Both the position numbers and the translations under genes were made by a program. Below, in pieces: positions 19,920-30,762 of a stretch of DNA of 64,000 nucleotides. The notes under the pieces were generated by a model. That model had not been told where the DNA came from and did no database searches. It saw only the letters and a list, made by a program, of their open reading frames with translations. This stretch comes from Symbiodinium natans (taxonomy: Eukaryota > Sar > Dinophyceae > Suessiales > Symbiodiniaceae). Location of the stretch: NCBI GenBank assembly GCA_905221605.1, contig CAJNDS010001469.1:1-64000 (forward strand), written 5' to 3'. Each line of letters begins with the position of its first letter. Within the stretch, counting starts at the first letter, position 1.

Positions 19920-20127
19920 GAACCCTAAGCCCTAAGCCCTAAGCCCTAAGCCCTAAGCCCTAAGCCCTAAGCCCTAAACTCTAAACCTAAACCCTAAACC
20001 CTAAACCCTAAACCCTAAACCCTAAACCCTAAACCCTGAACCCTGAACCCTGAACCCTGAACCCTGAACCCTGAACCCTGAACCCTGAACCCTGAACCCT
20101 AAACCCTAAACCCTAAACCCTAACCTT
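19920..20127 (-). repeat. C tract with homogeneous variant blocks
   Basis: Successive blocks of identical units: CCCTAAG (about 8), CCCTAAA, CCCTGAA (about 9), CCCTAAA. Block homogeneity indicates local expansion rather than one round of telomerase addition. Confidence 0.9.
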
Positions 20128-20219
20128 CCCTCCCGGCCAGTTCGGACTTCCGGCCCGGATCGCTGCGTGGCTGGGAGGATGGCAGCGGCATCAGCGACGA
20201 GCCGGGTGCTGAGGTTCAA

Positions 20220-20870
20220 GCCTTGCTGCGAATTGCTTAAGAACTCCCCAAAAAAGCAAAATGTTTATAACCCACTTATAAGCCCCTTAAGTGCCCTAAT
20301 ACGGTTTATATTTGGGTTATAAGTGCAGTTATAAAGTTATAATTACTTAGTATCTGAGTGAGTACACTTTACACTTTTTGGGATACTCTAACCCCCTATG
20401 GAACTGAAAGTGTACACTTTTTTGGGGCTTATGAACTCAGCAATGAAGATTAAGAACCCCCCCCCAAAAAAAAAAATGAAAATATTCTTCCTTATAAGGG
20501 TAGTATAGGGATAATTCTGTTCTGTATTCATTATTGTTTTGCCAGGGGGGGGGGGGGGGGGGTTCTTCAGCAAATAGTAGCTTGGGGAGGGGGGTGGGGG
20601 TGAGGCCGAACACATGCATTGCAGGGTTCATGGGCCCCCTCTAAGGTCTGGCTAAAGTCCAGCCTTGTGTAGCTGTCTATTTATCCTTGGTGGGGGGTTC
20701 AATCATTGATTACGTGCAACCACCCATGGTCCCCACATGTCCCGACTATCGGCTTCGGAAAAAAACTCTTATAGTATCTTATATATGGTCCCCTGATAAT
20801 TGTACCATAGTAACCCCCCCAAAAGCCTATTTTAGTTGTTCAGGCCCCTATGTTGACTTGGATGAAGACC
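20220..20870 (+). other. repeat-rich stretch without a clear gene
   Basis: Holds family A-like interior sequence (20266-20352), a hairpin around GTACACTTT (20360-20425), a family Q piece with a G-run (20480-20585) and AT-rich DNA. The frame 20687-20881 is weak. Confidence 0.5.
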
Positions 20871-21203
20871 GTAAGCCCTAAACCCTAAAACCTAAACCCT
20901 AACCCTAAACCCTAAACCCTAAACCCCTAAACCCCTAAACCCTTAAACCCCTAAACCCTTAAACCCCTAAACCCTGAACCTCACCATAGTGCCATAGTAA
21001 ATCGCTCAAGGTTCGGCGCTGCGCGCTGGGACTCGAAGCCCCCCGGCGAGAAGCACGGAGCTCGGCGGGAGCTCGGGTTGTTGCGTTTGCTTGGAAGCTC
21101 TTTTGACGTGCCAGGTACTGTGCACAGGGCAGCGCGAGGTTTTCAATCTAAACCCTAAACCCTAAACCCCAAACCCCAAACCCTAAACTAACCCTAAACC
21201 CAG

Positions 21204-21437
21204 CACCAAGAGCAATGAAGTCGAAAGCATCGAATCCCGGAAGCCGAGTTTCAACTTTCAACTTTTCACGTCTAAGGAAATGAATATTGACCATTTGTGG
21301 TCTCGTACTATCACATGTTAATAATCAGTTATCACAGCGCTATTATACATTCTTACTATATTCTTGCACTGATAATACCACCGTTTTGTTCCTGCCAGGT
21401 GGAGCCTGCCGCACCCAAAGTCAAGACGGCGCCCTAA
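21204..21437 (+). CDS. candidate last two exons of an unknown gene
   Basis: Exon 21204-21276 follows CCCAG and reads SNEVESIESRKPSFNFQLFT, ending AAG. Exon 21399-21437 follows TGCCAG, reads VEPAAPKVKTAP and stops at TAA. Between them is 122 bp of AT-rich DNA beginning GA and ending AG. The frame is continuous if that is an intron. Lys/Pro/Ala-rich tail; family unknown. Confidence 0.4.
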
Positions 21438-21499
21438 ATATAACCCCCCCCAAGGGCCTCTCCTTCCGTCGAACCCCGAAAGTCTCTAAGCCCGCTAAA

Positions 21500-21615
21500 C
21501 CCTAAATCCCAAACCCCAAACCCCAAACCCCAAACCCCAAACCCCAAACCCCAAACCCCAAACCCCAAACCCCAAACCCCAAACCCTAAACCCTAAACCC
21601 TAAACCCTAAACCTC
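21500..21615 (-). repeat. homogeneous CCCCAAA array
   Basis: About 13 CCCCAAA units followed by canonical CCCTAAA. Confidence 0.9.
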
Positions 21616-21654
21616 AACAGCAAATATAAAAATAAAACCCTGAGGGTCTACGGG

Positions 21655-21728
21655 CTCCGCGCCCCTGCTGGGCTGCACGTGCCGAGCTTCCCCGAGCCGC
21701 GACTCGGCCGGTGGAGGCGGAGTCGGGT
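21655..21728 (+). CDS. candidate exon between inverted telomeric tracts
   Basis: GC-rich stretch reading LRAPAGLHVPSFPEPRLGRW before GTGGGG. C tract upstream (to 21615), T tract downstream (21750-21862). Confidence 0.3.
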
Positions 21729-21962
21729 GGGGTGTGGGGGGGTTGTGTGTGGGGTTTAGGGTTTAGGGTTTAGGGTTTAGTGTTTAGGGTTTAGGGTTTA
21801 GGGTTTTAGGGTGTTAGGGTTTTAGGGTTTAGGGTTTAAGGGTTTAAGGGTTTAAGGGTTCGTGCCGAAGAGCTCCAAAGGCCCTCAGGTGGTCTGGGGG
21901 CTGGAAGTCTAGGGCCTTGGGGTTGTTGCGTTTAGGGTGTAGGGTTTAGGGTTTTGAGGGTG

Positions 21963-22291
21963 CCCAAATCGAACTGGAGGCCCTCCCTATAAAAGGAGCC
22001 CTTTGTGCTTTGCGCTTCTTGTTTTTGCTTCAGGGTTTGGGATTTGGGTATGCACTTTTGTTCATTTGGTTTTATTTTGTTTTATATCAGATTGAGGAAT
22101 CGTTTTCGTTGGGTTCGATTTTTCCTGATTGGGTCTACGGCCTTTTTCATGCAACATGTGGGAATACCCTTTCTCAATCCCTAAACCCTATACCCGAAAC
22201 GGCCCTCTCAAAACGTATTTACCTGCCCCACATGTTTGACGGTGCAAGTTTCGGGGCTTCATGCCCCGGGTTTGGGGTTTATAGGGTTTAG
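21963..22291 (+). CDS. open frame with a hydrophobic segment
   Basis: One frame is open from about 21963 to TAG/TGA at 22291. It reads AQIELEALPIKGALCALRFL then a hydrophobic stretch (FGYALLFIWFYFVLYQIE) that could be a membrane segment. A TTCAG at about 22030 may be an acceptor inside it. The end runs into a telomeric tract, so only the front part is likely coding. Confidence 0.3.
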
Positions 22292-22893
22292 GGCTCAGGG
22301 TTCAAGGGGTTCAACAGGGTGTAGGAGTGTAGGGATTCGTGAAATAACCTCGGCTTTCTAAAGCCCAAAAACCCAAAAACGCCCTAAAGCACGAAAACAC
22401 CCTGAAACCCGAAATGCCTCAGAGAGTGTAGTGTAGGGGACCTGGTGGAGGGCCGTGGCCACCTTCTGTGTGGGCTTCCTTACCAAAACACAGATGACCC
22501 TACATCCTAAATACTAAACTCTAGACCCTGTGCGGGTGGCAAAAATGTAGAACAACAACCCTCAACCCTAAACCCTAAACCTTAAACCCTAAAGCCCACC
22601 GACCTTGAGCAGCTCTCTACAGGACTTCCGGGAGCTTCCGGGAGCTCTGAAATTCATCGGGGTCACCCTTCATCCTGCACAAATACATCCCTTATCAGGA
22701 AACCCCCCCCCCCCCCAAACAACAAACGCTACTTACCCCTAATGTGTGGTGAAACCTCCATGTGAGGAGCCCTGCCCACAGAAGGGCCCATGCTTGAAAA
22801 CATGGTTTGAGAGTCGCTCAAGCTACAAGACCCCGAAATCCTGCACCGTCAACCCCGACGAGCCTTGCAGCCTCTTGCGCTAGGCAACCGCAG

Positions 22894-23079
22894 CAAGACC
22901 TTTTGGACGACAGATTCGGTTCCTACATGCAGCATGAGCCGCAGAGGAACGCCGCCAGGGTTGAGGGACTAAGCTACTGGCTCTCGCTTGTTTGGGACAT
23001 TCGGCAGAGCCCTAGAATAGGAGGTACTGGTACGATTCTTGCGTCTGGTCGCTTCCTTAGGGCTGTACCACCAAGATGA
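22894..23079 (+). CDS. candidate exon, good open frame, stop at 23079
   Basis: Follows AACCGCAG and reads QDLLDDRFGSYMQHEPQRNA and VEGLSYWLSLVWDIRQS, then continues to TGA at 23077-23079. Among the most protein-like blocks of the domain. No family recognised. Confidence 0.45.
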   Translation, partial: QDLLDDRFGSYMQHEPQRNAARVEGLSYWLSLVWDIRQSPRIGGTGTILASGRFLRAVPPR

Positions 23080-23268
23080 TCTTCCCTTTGAAAAAATAAT
23101 TTTCACAGAGCCCCCAAACCTACCCCTGAAAAAGTGCCCTACACTACGATTGGGTCATTCTTAGGATCCCTTAAGGGGATCCTACTTTTTGGATCCTCCC
23201 AGGGCTCTGGGCAGTAGCGGACCCCGACTTTCTACCTCTGCCGGCCTTGGTACAGACGAGGTGCACCT

Positions 23269-23413
23269 ACTTGCAGGTTCATGGTAGTTACTAACCAACT
23301 ATAGCTGTACTTATAGAACCCACTTAGAAGCCCCTGAAGTGCCCTAATCTGGTCATAAGTACAGTTAGACGTAGAGTTCTACTTGGTTAATAAGTACCAT
23401 GAACCTCCAAGTA
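23269..23413 (+). repeat. hairpin element family A, full length
   Basis: Near-complete inverted repeat with arms ACTTGCAGGTTCATGG and CCATGAACCTCCAAGT. It directly follows an exon-like stretch (ADPDFLPLPALVQTRCT) and precedes a C tract at 23420. Confidence 0.85.
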
Positions 23414-23550
23414 GAAGAACCCTAAACCCTAAACCCTAAACCCTAAACCCTAAACCCTAAACCCTAAACCCTAAACCCTAAACCCTAAACCCTAAACCCT
23501 AAATCAAGAACTCTGAGTTGTTCATGGTTTGGGGCTCATATGTTCAGGGC

Positions 23551-23605
23551 TGAAGCGCCGACTGATCCATAGCTCAGTGGCGACTTCCATCTGGAGAGGC
23601 TAACT
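23551..23605 (+). CDS. candidate exon between two C tracts
   Basis: Follows GTTCAG and reads LKRRLIHSSVATSIWRG. C tracts at 23420-23510 and 23608-23668. Confidence 0.3.
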
Positions 23606-23696
23606 TTACCCTAAACCCTAAACCCTAAACCCTAAACCCTAAACCCTAAACCCTAAACCCTAAACCTCTACAAGACCCTCAACCCAAACATCCAAG

Positions 23697-23780
23697 CAGC
23701 GCCCGAAGCAAAAGCGCAGGCCGTACTGTCCTCCAAGCATGCCAGAGGCCGCCCAGGGGAGTTCGACGTGTCCGGTCTGG
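23697..23780 (+). CDS. candidate exon with GT donor
   Basis: Follows AAG and reads APEAKAQAVLSSKHARGRPG then EFDVSGL before GTAGCA. C tracts on both sides. Confidence 0.4.
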
Positions 23781-23845
23781 GTAGCATCTGGCCCTAAACC
23801 CTAAACCCTAAACCCTAAACCCTAAACCCTAAACCCTAAACCTTC

Positions 23846-24270
23846 TGGGTTCAGGGTTTGAGGGTTGAAGGTTCAGGGTTGATGGGGTTTAGGGTGTTAG
23901 GGTTTCTGGTTTAGGGCTTTCGTGATGAGGAGGCTTTAGGGTTTCACAAGGCCTACTCGTTACTGTCCCAAAGAGCCCTGTACCTAAATTGTATACACTT
24001 GGGCCTTAAAGTGTTTTCCTTACAGTTGCTGTAGGGCTCAAGCATAGACTACACGGCTGGTACCTGGCCTGGCTTCGCAATCAGGAAGCCCTAGGTCCAT
24101 CTAGTGTTATGTGTTATTCTGCTATTATGTTAAAAGTAGATGACATCATGATACTACTGCAGTAGCATATTGTTGTATGAACGTTTTACTCCATTATTCT
24201 GTGATTAGATCTATTGTAGTTGCGATATTTGTGACATAATTAAGGTTTGGGGTTTAGAGGGGTTTTGTAC
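23846..24270 (+). other. T tract, family I remnant and AT-rich DNA
   Basis: A degenerate T tract (23846-23915), a decayed family I hairpin (23962-24100; compare 45408-45506) and an AT-rich stretch (24110-24240). No gene seen. Confidence 0.5.
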
Positions 24271-24470
24271 ATGAACTCCGCGCTGGAAGCCGGTCCCCCG
24301 CCTCTCCCCCCCCCCCCCCCTTGAGGGGTGGGGGGTGGGGATGGATGTGTGTGCTCATGCAACACTGACACCTAGGGATCGTCTATACAACTTAGAAATG
24401 TTGGGATGGAAGAACGCCCAACCTCCTTTCAACACCAGTGAGACATCCTTTGGCCATCTCTGCGCAGGTT

Positions 24471-24518
24471 CGGAAAGACCTGCCGCCCCCTTCGCGAGTA
24501 GCAACGGAGGCCCGATAA
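24471..24518 (+). CDS. candidate exon
   Basis: Follows CTGCGCAG and reads VRKDLPPPSRVATEAR to TAA. It may be a last exon or stop short at GTGAAA. Confidence 0.25.
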   Translation, partial: RKDLPPPSRVATEAR

Positions 24519-24876
24519 TGAGGTGAAACCCTACTTAACCTTGGAAAAACCCTAAGCCCTCAACCGCAAGCCCCATACCCTACTTAACCTTCGCCCCTAC
24601 TGTGAAGGGCTTTAGCGGCCGGAGCAGTCAAGCATCCTTCCTTGGGTCAAGAGACTTGCAGGGGTTGTGGTGGTATTTTGGTGGGGTTTTAGGGTTTAGG
24701 GTTTAGGGTTTAGGGTTTAGGGTTTAGTCCCCTCGGGCCCGCTTCCATGCCACCATGTCATGGGCAGCCATGGCGATGTCTCACCAGACGTCAGGGGCAG
24801 AATGGCCTTGGAGGATGCTGCACGAAAGCGTGTGTGTGCGCGCACATTTAGGGTTTAGGGTTTAGGGTTTAGGGTG

Positions 24877-24937
24877 CAGAGAGCATGTCGGCGCATGGCG
24901 TGGATGGCCTGGATGAGATGCCGCCACATCACGTAGG
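24877..24937 (+). CDS. candidate exon with GT donor
   Basis: Directly follows a T tract and GTGCAG; reads ESMSAHGVDGLDEMPPHH before GTAGGA. A companion GC-rich stretch at 24731-24843 lies between two T tracts. Confidence 0.3.
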
Positions 24938-25162
24938 ATGGGTTGTCATGCCATCAGGCAGGCCGAAGCTAGAGCACTTCAATCTAGGACACCCCGGAGC
25001 GCCCTTACGGGGCTCAGGTCCCCTTAGAAAGCCCTTGAAAAATGCGCTTTTTTATCCGCGGTTACTGGGCAACCTAGCTAAACCCGAAACTCTGAACCCA
25101 AAAAAAACCGGAACCCACCCTAAACTCTAAACCCCAAACCCCCCTGAAACAAAGTTCGGCAG

Positions 25163-25232
25163 GCGCGGAAAGATATACCCTGGTCTTTCGAAGCTGGCTT
25201 GAGGACGGCTCCGGAGGTCCAGGACCTGAGTC
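25163..25232 (+). CDS. candidate exon with telomeric GT donor
   Basis: Follows TTCGGCAG and reads ARKDIPWSFEAGLRTAPEVQ. It ends AGTC before GTTTAGGG of the T tract at 25233. C tract at 25117-25145. Confidence 0.4.
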
Positions 25233-25259
25233 GTTTAGGGTTTAGGGTTTAGAATTTAG

Positions 25260-25890
25260 GGCCCGGACGCAAAAGGGTTCCGGGTTTCCTTTTTGTGGCG
25301 ATGAAAAAAGAGTCACCTCCCACCCCCACGCACCGGGAATCGACCGCTCCCGATACACCGATACACCCCTTGCTTTTAAGGTACACTTTTGCAATGTGGG
25401 GGTTTACGAAAATAGCACCCCTGAAGTAAACCCCCCAAATGTCAAGATTCCCTTACAAAAAGGACCCCAATAAAGTACCCCCAATTTCGGAAATAACCCC
25501 TCCCCCCCCCCATCCCCGCCCCATGTGTAACAAGGGCACACTGGTTATTCCTAGGCTACTCTTGGGTCTAGTCTATTGTTTCAGCAAGGCAATACCGTCC
25601 ACTTCCATGGGGCCCAATAGTTAGGTTACTAGAGCCCTTAAGAACACAACATACTTAGGTCCCTGGAAGTACAGGGATTACCTACACAAGAGACATTGGA
25701 GTTGAACTGTCGTACGTTCTGACTTTTCGTTCAAGCCCGCCCCCCCCCACCGAACCCCAGAAACATAACCAGCTCAAAAGAACACAACTTGAAGGTTCAT
25801 GGTACTTACTAACCAATTATAACTGGGCTTATAGCCCTACTTATACTTGGGATAACCCCTATAAGACGGGATGCAATAAAGCCCGGGCAG
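25260..25890 (+). other. repeat-rich stretch without a clear gene
   Basis: Contains a family J element (about 25385-25510), family F remnant (about 25530-25600), a degenerate relative of the 37201-37476 region (about 25600-25690) and half of a family A element (25787-25865). Confidence 0.55.
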
Positions 25891-25892
25891 GT

Positions 25893-25947
25893 AGAGAAGG
25901 GTTGGCCGGCCTCGCCGGAAGCACGCAAGGGGCTCGCTCCAGAGGCT
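25893..25947 (+). CDS. candidate exon with telomeric GT donor
   Basis: Follows GGGCAG and reads VEKGWPASPEARKGLAPEA, ending GG before GTTTAGG. Confidence 0.35.
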
Positions 25948-26073
25948 GGGTTTAGGTTTTAGGGCCATTCAGGGTGTAGGGTTTAGGGTTTAGGGTTTAG
26001 GGTTCTTGGAAATTGGCGGCAAGGGGAGGATTTGGGTCTTTCAGTATGCCCCTTTGCTATCGTATGCTTGCAG

Positions 26074-26290
26074 AAGGTCAGCTGCTGAGCTGCTCCCCGA
26101 CGAAACAACTACTTAGTCCAGCTGTCTGGGGTTTAGGGTTTAGGGTTTAGGGTTTAGGGTCTAGGGTCTAGGGTTTAGGGTTTAGGGTTTAGGGTTTAGG
26201 GTTTGAAACAACTACTTAATCCAGCTGTCTACTCCTCCACGCGGTTGCCAAAACAGTCGTACCAGATGCATTGCCTCCCTCCAACGCAAT
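26074..26290 (+). CDS. candidate exon split by a telomeric insertion
   Basis: A frame reads GQLLSCSPTKQLLSPAV up to 26127. It is then interrupted by 77 bp of TTTAGGG repeat and resumes from a second copy of the last 26 bp (26205-26230), continuing YSSTRLPKQSYQMHCLPPTQ. Removing the tract and one 26-bp copy gives one open frame. Coding status is unproven; the insertion itself is clear. Confidence 0.45.
26128..26204 (+). repeat. T tract with 26-bp target-site duplication
   Basis: Exactly 77 bp (11 units of 7, two of them TCTAGGG), flanked by 26102-26127 and 26205-26230, which are identical except for one G/A difference. Confidence 0.95.
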
Positions 26291-26527
26291 GCTGCAGACT
26301 TCTAGGCCTCTGGGGGGCTTTTATACCTGCCCTTCTTGGGTTCGAGCGATCTTAGTGGGCAAGCAAAGAGCTTGCTCTTCTGATTAGCCATGATCTTTAG
26401 TCCCTAAACCCTAAACCCTAAACCCTAAACCCTAAACCCTCATATTCTTCAGGAGTCTTTCAGGCGGGGCCCACCGAGACCAGGATGCCCAAACCGGTAC
26501 CCTGATTCCACCCCGTTGTTCGGGTTA

Positions 26528-26705
26528 CTGGGTTTTGGAGTACTATGCTATGCTTTAATATGTTTTTTGATTCTGTGTTTCTATTATAGCTACTTTACCT
26601 AAAAAGAATATACTTTTTTCCAGGAGTACTATACTTTAACACTTTTTGATTCTGTGTTCCTATTCTAGCTACTCGTACCTAAAAACAATAGAATTTTTTC
26701 CAGGG
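26528..26705 (+). repeat. hairpin element family E, two copies in tandem
   Basis: Each copy carries GGAGTACTATACTTTAA, an AT-rich interior and TTTTTTCCAGGG. Complete copies at 42054-42166 and 48965-49077 end TACTCCAAAGGTGGG, complementary to the start. The conserved TTTTTTCCAG would serve as a 3' splice site. Confidence 0.8.
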
Positions 26706-27115
26706 TCTGATCCCTTACCATCATCTCAACTCTTATGGCCCTTTCAACCCTAAATCCTAAACTGGAACCCCTAAACCCTAAACCCTAAATCAGCCTAAAT
26801 CCTAAACCCTAAACCCTAAACTCCCTAAACCGTAAACCCTAATTAAGCCCTAAGCCCGGTTTCGGGTGCAGGGTTTAGGGTTTTCGGTTGCAGGGTGGGC
26901 TTGATGGACTGAGGGCACGGGTCGCAGTTCGCAAGAATTGACGGTTTGGGTGCAGACTCAGTGCATGTCATACTTGGTAGGCGCTTGGGATTGTTTTCTG
27001 CGAGCCGAAGCAGGCCCGTATTCCCTTTGTTAAGGGTACTATTTTTCTTCCTAGGTCTCTAGTTTATGCCTGCCCTATTTAGGACTATGTAGGAATCGTG
27101 CTCAGAGGGCTTCAG

Positions 27116-27172
27116 GCTTTAAAGGGCCAGGAGACGTGTGGCACCGTGCTTGGGCTTGAACCCGGCACATCC
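27116..27172 (+). CDS. candidate exon with good splice edges
   Basis: Follows GGCTTCAG and reads ALKGQETCGTVLGLEPGTS before the donor GTGAGC. Confidence 0.4.
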
Positions 27173-27252
27173 GTGAGCCTTAGCCCTAAACCCCAAACCC
27201 CAAACCCTAAACCCGAAGCCCTAAACCCTAAACCCCCAAGCCCAAAAGCCCC

Positions 27253-27312
27253 AGCCACAGCCATCCTGTGGCCAGGGAAAGCTTCCCTTTCCCTTTGAGG
27301 GACCGGCGCCCA
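27253..27312 (+). CDS. candidate exon between inverted telomeric tracts
   Basis: Reads QPQPSCGQGKLPFPFEGPAP. C tract 27183-27232 upstream, T tract 27353-27400 downstream. Confidence 0.3.
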
Positions 27313-27566
27313 GTTTTGCTCTTGGGGGCTTACCGGGGGGGGTGGGGGGGGTGGGGTTTGGGGGTTTAGGGTTTATGGTTTTAGGGTTTAGGGTTTAGGG
27401 TAGGATCAAGAGCTTTGGGTTTGTGCGAGTGACAAGACTTGGCGCCCCCAAAACCCCAAACCCGAAACCCCGTCATTTGAGAGGTTTTGTGTAGTATTTT
27501 CCAGAGGAGCCCAGGGCATTTTAGGGTTTAGGTTTAGGGTTGAGGGTTGGATAATTTGGCGCACAG

Positions 27567-27680
27567 GGAGCTATGCGGGCCTTTGGTAGAGGCTGTGAAC
27601 TTCGGTCAAGCATGTGTCGATTTGCAGGGGACTCCAAAACCGGAAACCTCTTCGATCCTTCAGTTTAGAAGCCTAACTCT
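27567..27680 (+). CDS. candidate exon, good open frame
   Basis: Follows GCGCACAG and reads ELCGPLVEAVNFGQACVDLQ then PKPETSSILQFRSL before running into a C tract at 27680. Confidence 0.4.
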
Positions 27681-27970
27681 AAGCCCCAAACCCTAAACCC
27701 TAAACCCCTACTTGGAGGTTCATGGTACTTCTAACCAAGTTAGAATTGTACTTACAACCCACTTATAAGCCCCTTAAGTGCCCTAACATGGTTGTCATTG
27801 GTTTTCACTACAGCCATTATGATTGGGTTAATGACCCTAAACCCTAAACCCCAAACCCCAAACCCCAAACCCTAAACCCTAAATCGTGGCGCGCCAAGGT
27901 GGCCCCGAAGCTGGCAGACCGTTCGTCTCTCCTGTCGAAGGTCCGGCCGCCGGTGGCCCAGAGGGTTGTG

Positions 27971-28173
27971 CTTGGAGGTTCATGGCCCTAAACCCTAAAC
28001 CCTAATCCCTAGTTCATGGGTACTTATAACCAGAGTTATAAGTCTACTTCTAACCTACTCAGGGGACTTATGGGGGCTTATAAGTAGACTTCTACTTCTA
28101 TCCTACTCAGGGGACTTAGGGGCTTATAAGTAGACGTATAATTGGGGTTATAGGTACCAGGAACCTCCAAGTA
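27971..28173 (+). repeat. family A hairpin with an inserted C tract
   Basis: The 5' arm is interrupted by 26 bp of CCCTAAA repeat (27986-28011) flanked by the direct repeat GTTCATGG (27978-27985 and 28012-28019). The interior also carries a local duplication (ACTCAGGGGACTTA twice). Confidence 0.85.
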
Positions 28174-28545
28174 TTCCCAAAGACCTTCATATGGGTAGGC
28201 CCTTGGGGCATGTTATACTCTCCCTCATTGGGTTTAAGAGGGGGATACTTAGGAACTTGTTTCAAAGGCTTATAGGGGCCATCCTAGAAATGCCCCTTCT
28301 TAATTCAGGAATGCATCTTCCTTGGTATGATTTAAAGGGCAGCTGCCTTTAACTAAGGGGACAAAAGGGTTCCTTGGGTTGCACGGAGTCTTGGGAAGGT
28401 TTGGCCATCAGCTTTCAACAGATCCCAGCAATCTGCAAGAGGCCCTTAAATTTTATTAAGCCCTAAACCCTAAACCCCAAACCCTAAACCCTAAACCCCA
28501 AACACTGCAAACCCGAACCCTGGCAAACCCTTATATAAGCCTCCA
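28174..28545 (+). other. repeat-rich stretch, no gene seen
   Basis: Contains a family N element (about 28190-28330) and a C tract (28459-28520). Confidence 0.5.
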
Positions 28546-29187
28546 GTTGCCGTGGGTGGAGGCTGCTCGGCAGGTGGCACGAAAACCCCCAAAACAACTT
28601 CGTCATCCCGTGTAGACCCGAAACCCAAGGCGCTTTATTGTCAGTGGTCGTGTGCGGGGCCCAAAAAGCTCACCCTAAACACTAAACCCTAAACCCTAAA
28701 TAGCTGAGCCCCTCGAGCAAGGTTGTACCGGGAGATGGCTTTGCACTCCACTCAGCCTGCTTGGGTCTAGAGTTTAGCGGAGGTTCAGAGTTTAGGGCTT
28801 CCAGGGCTCAAGTAGGAGTTCAGGGATTTACGGGCCGCTCATAAGGGTTCAGGAGTGTAGGGCTTAAGACCAAAAGGACTAATTTCTGGATTTGTGCATT
28901 TTGGGACGATACGCAGGAGTGCAGAAGGAAAAAGGGGTAGAGGGGTGCGTTTAGATTTTACGAGCCAGGCAATCCCAGAAAGCAGCTGCCAGCCAATAGA
29001 ATCCTCTGGTGCAGCTTAGCGTAAAGACGTACGATACACTTGGCTTTAGCGGTGTTTCGTGTACTACAGGAGTCGGAATAATTCCGATTCCCTCCTGGAC
29101 CCGATATGATTATTCTGTTATTCCCCCCCCCTCCCCCCAACACGCTATATAAGGCCCTTATAGTAGATGGACCGGGTTTCTCCTGCA

Positions 29188-29416
29188 GGCTCAGGAGCGT
29201 CTGCAGTGTGTAGATTTTGAAACGGGTGCTAAACATTTCAGGCTTCCGGAGTGCACCTCTGACCCCCCAAAATTCCCAAGCAACCTCTCAGGTTAAGGGA
29301 TACCGCCAGGAGGATGCTGACAAGGCGGCTCACGGCACAGACTATCTCGCACTCCGCGATTTCTGCAAAAGTGCCATGTCGTGTTCGGTTGCAGCAGATG
29401 CGCACACTAGTTTTTG
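29188..29416 (+). CDS. candidate coding block, frame change near a C-run
   Basis: First part reads AQERLQCVDFETGAKHFRLP. After CCCCCC at about 29263-29268 the neighbouring frame reads QVKGYRQEDADKAAHGTDYL and ALRDFCKSAMSC to TGA at 29416. One base in the C-run would fuse them. The minus-strand frame 28958-29236 is likely a shadow. Confidence 0.4.
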
Positions 29417-29805
29417 ACACGTCGTGACACTTCATTGGTTCGTGCATGGGATGTATTGCATCGTACTGAAAGTGCCAATGTGCACATTCTACTCCTCAAA
29501 AAACTCACAACAAAACTCCATTCATGCAGGAGGGCGGACGCACTTCATTCTGGGAAGGTAGAAAGAGGACGATCAAAAGGAACGTTGCCTCCAAGACCTC
29601 GTGGCAAACCTATCACACACTTTGTTCTTGCGGCGCTCTCGCTCGGGGCCTCTGCATGGTTGCCTCTGCTGCAAGGATCTTCATCGTACTTTTCAGGATC
29701 AATGCGCAACCTTTGGGAGAGGTGTTGATCAGACACCGATGCGTAGCGCTCAACACAACCCAGATCGAAGCCAGAAGCCCAAGTAGGCTCCTTCCACCCT
29801 GGTGA
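29417..29805 (+). CDS. unique region with overlapping open frames
   Basis: Three + frames are partly open in non-repetitive DNA (for example KPITHFVLAALSLGASAWLP near 29600-29670). The true frame, if any, cannot be chosen. Confidence 0.25.
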
Positions 29806-29828
29806 CCTTTATGAGGGAATCCGAAGAT

Positions 29829-29972
29829 ACTTGGAGGTTCATGGTACTTATTAACCCACTTATAACTGTACTTATAGCCCAATTATAACCTCGTTAGGGC
29901 ACTTAAGGGGCTTATAAGCGGGTTACAAGTACAGTTTGTAGCTGGGTTACAAGTACATTGAACCTCCAAGTA
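29829..29972 (+). repeat. hairpin element family A, full length
   Basis: Arms ACTTGGAGGTTCATGGTACT and its near-complement; textbook copy of the family. Confidence 0.9.
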
Positions 29973-30189
29973 GGGGTGCCCTTTTTGTGATAAAGTTCTA
30001 AATTTACAAATTGGCGAATTGGCGTATTTTGGGATATATTACGGCGACCCCTATTTTTGAGAAATGCCCGTTGGTGAGGGCGCATCGCAGCCGCCGACCG
30101 GGGCATTTGCCCTGCTGAAGGATTGTGAGGCCGAAGCCCTAAACCCTAAGCTCTAAACCCTAAACCCTAAACTGTACGGTTTGGGGTTT

Positions 30190-30731
30190 GATCCGTAGAC
30201 TAGGCCTTCATTGCCCTACACCTCCGTTCAGGTCTATTAAAGATGGCCCTGCGCTTTTATGATTAGGGAAGTGCCCTTATTCCCTTCGGTTAGGTTCCTT
30301 CATAAACCGATTCCTAGGCTACTCCTGGGTCTACTATTGCCCCTTAGGAATTACTTGTCATTTTCATGTATATCAAACCCAAGGGCATATTGACTACATT
30401 ATTACTGTCAAGGCTCTAAGGGGAGCATAGAGTGTAGACCGCCCTGAAATGAGTTACGCCACAGCACCCCCAGGACACACGTTTGCGGAGAATCTTTATA
30501 GAGCTTCAGGGGCCCCCTAAACCCTAAACCCTAAACCCTAAACTTATAAACCCTAAACCCTAAACCCTAAACCCTTCACACCTACACACAGCACACCAAG
30601 TATGACGGAGTTAGATCTCCCAACGCCTTAGATCTTCTAAATGCCATACGGGTGTTTCTCACAATGGGTGTACCCTTTTTTTAAACCCCCCAAGTAGAAT
30701 AGAATCCCCTTAAAAGGGACCCCCCCCCCCC

Positions 30732-30762
<31 letters not shown>

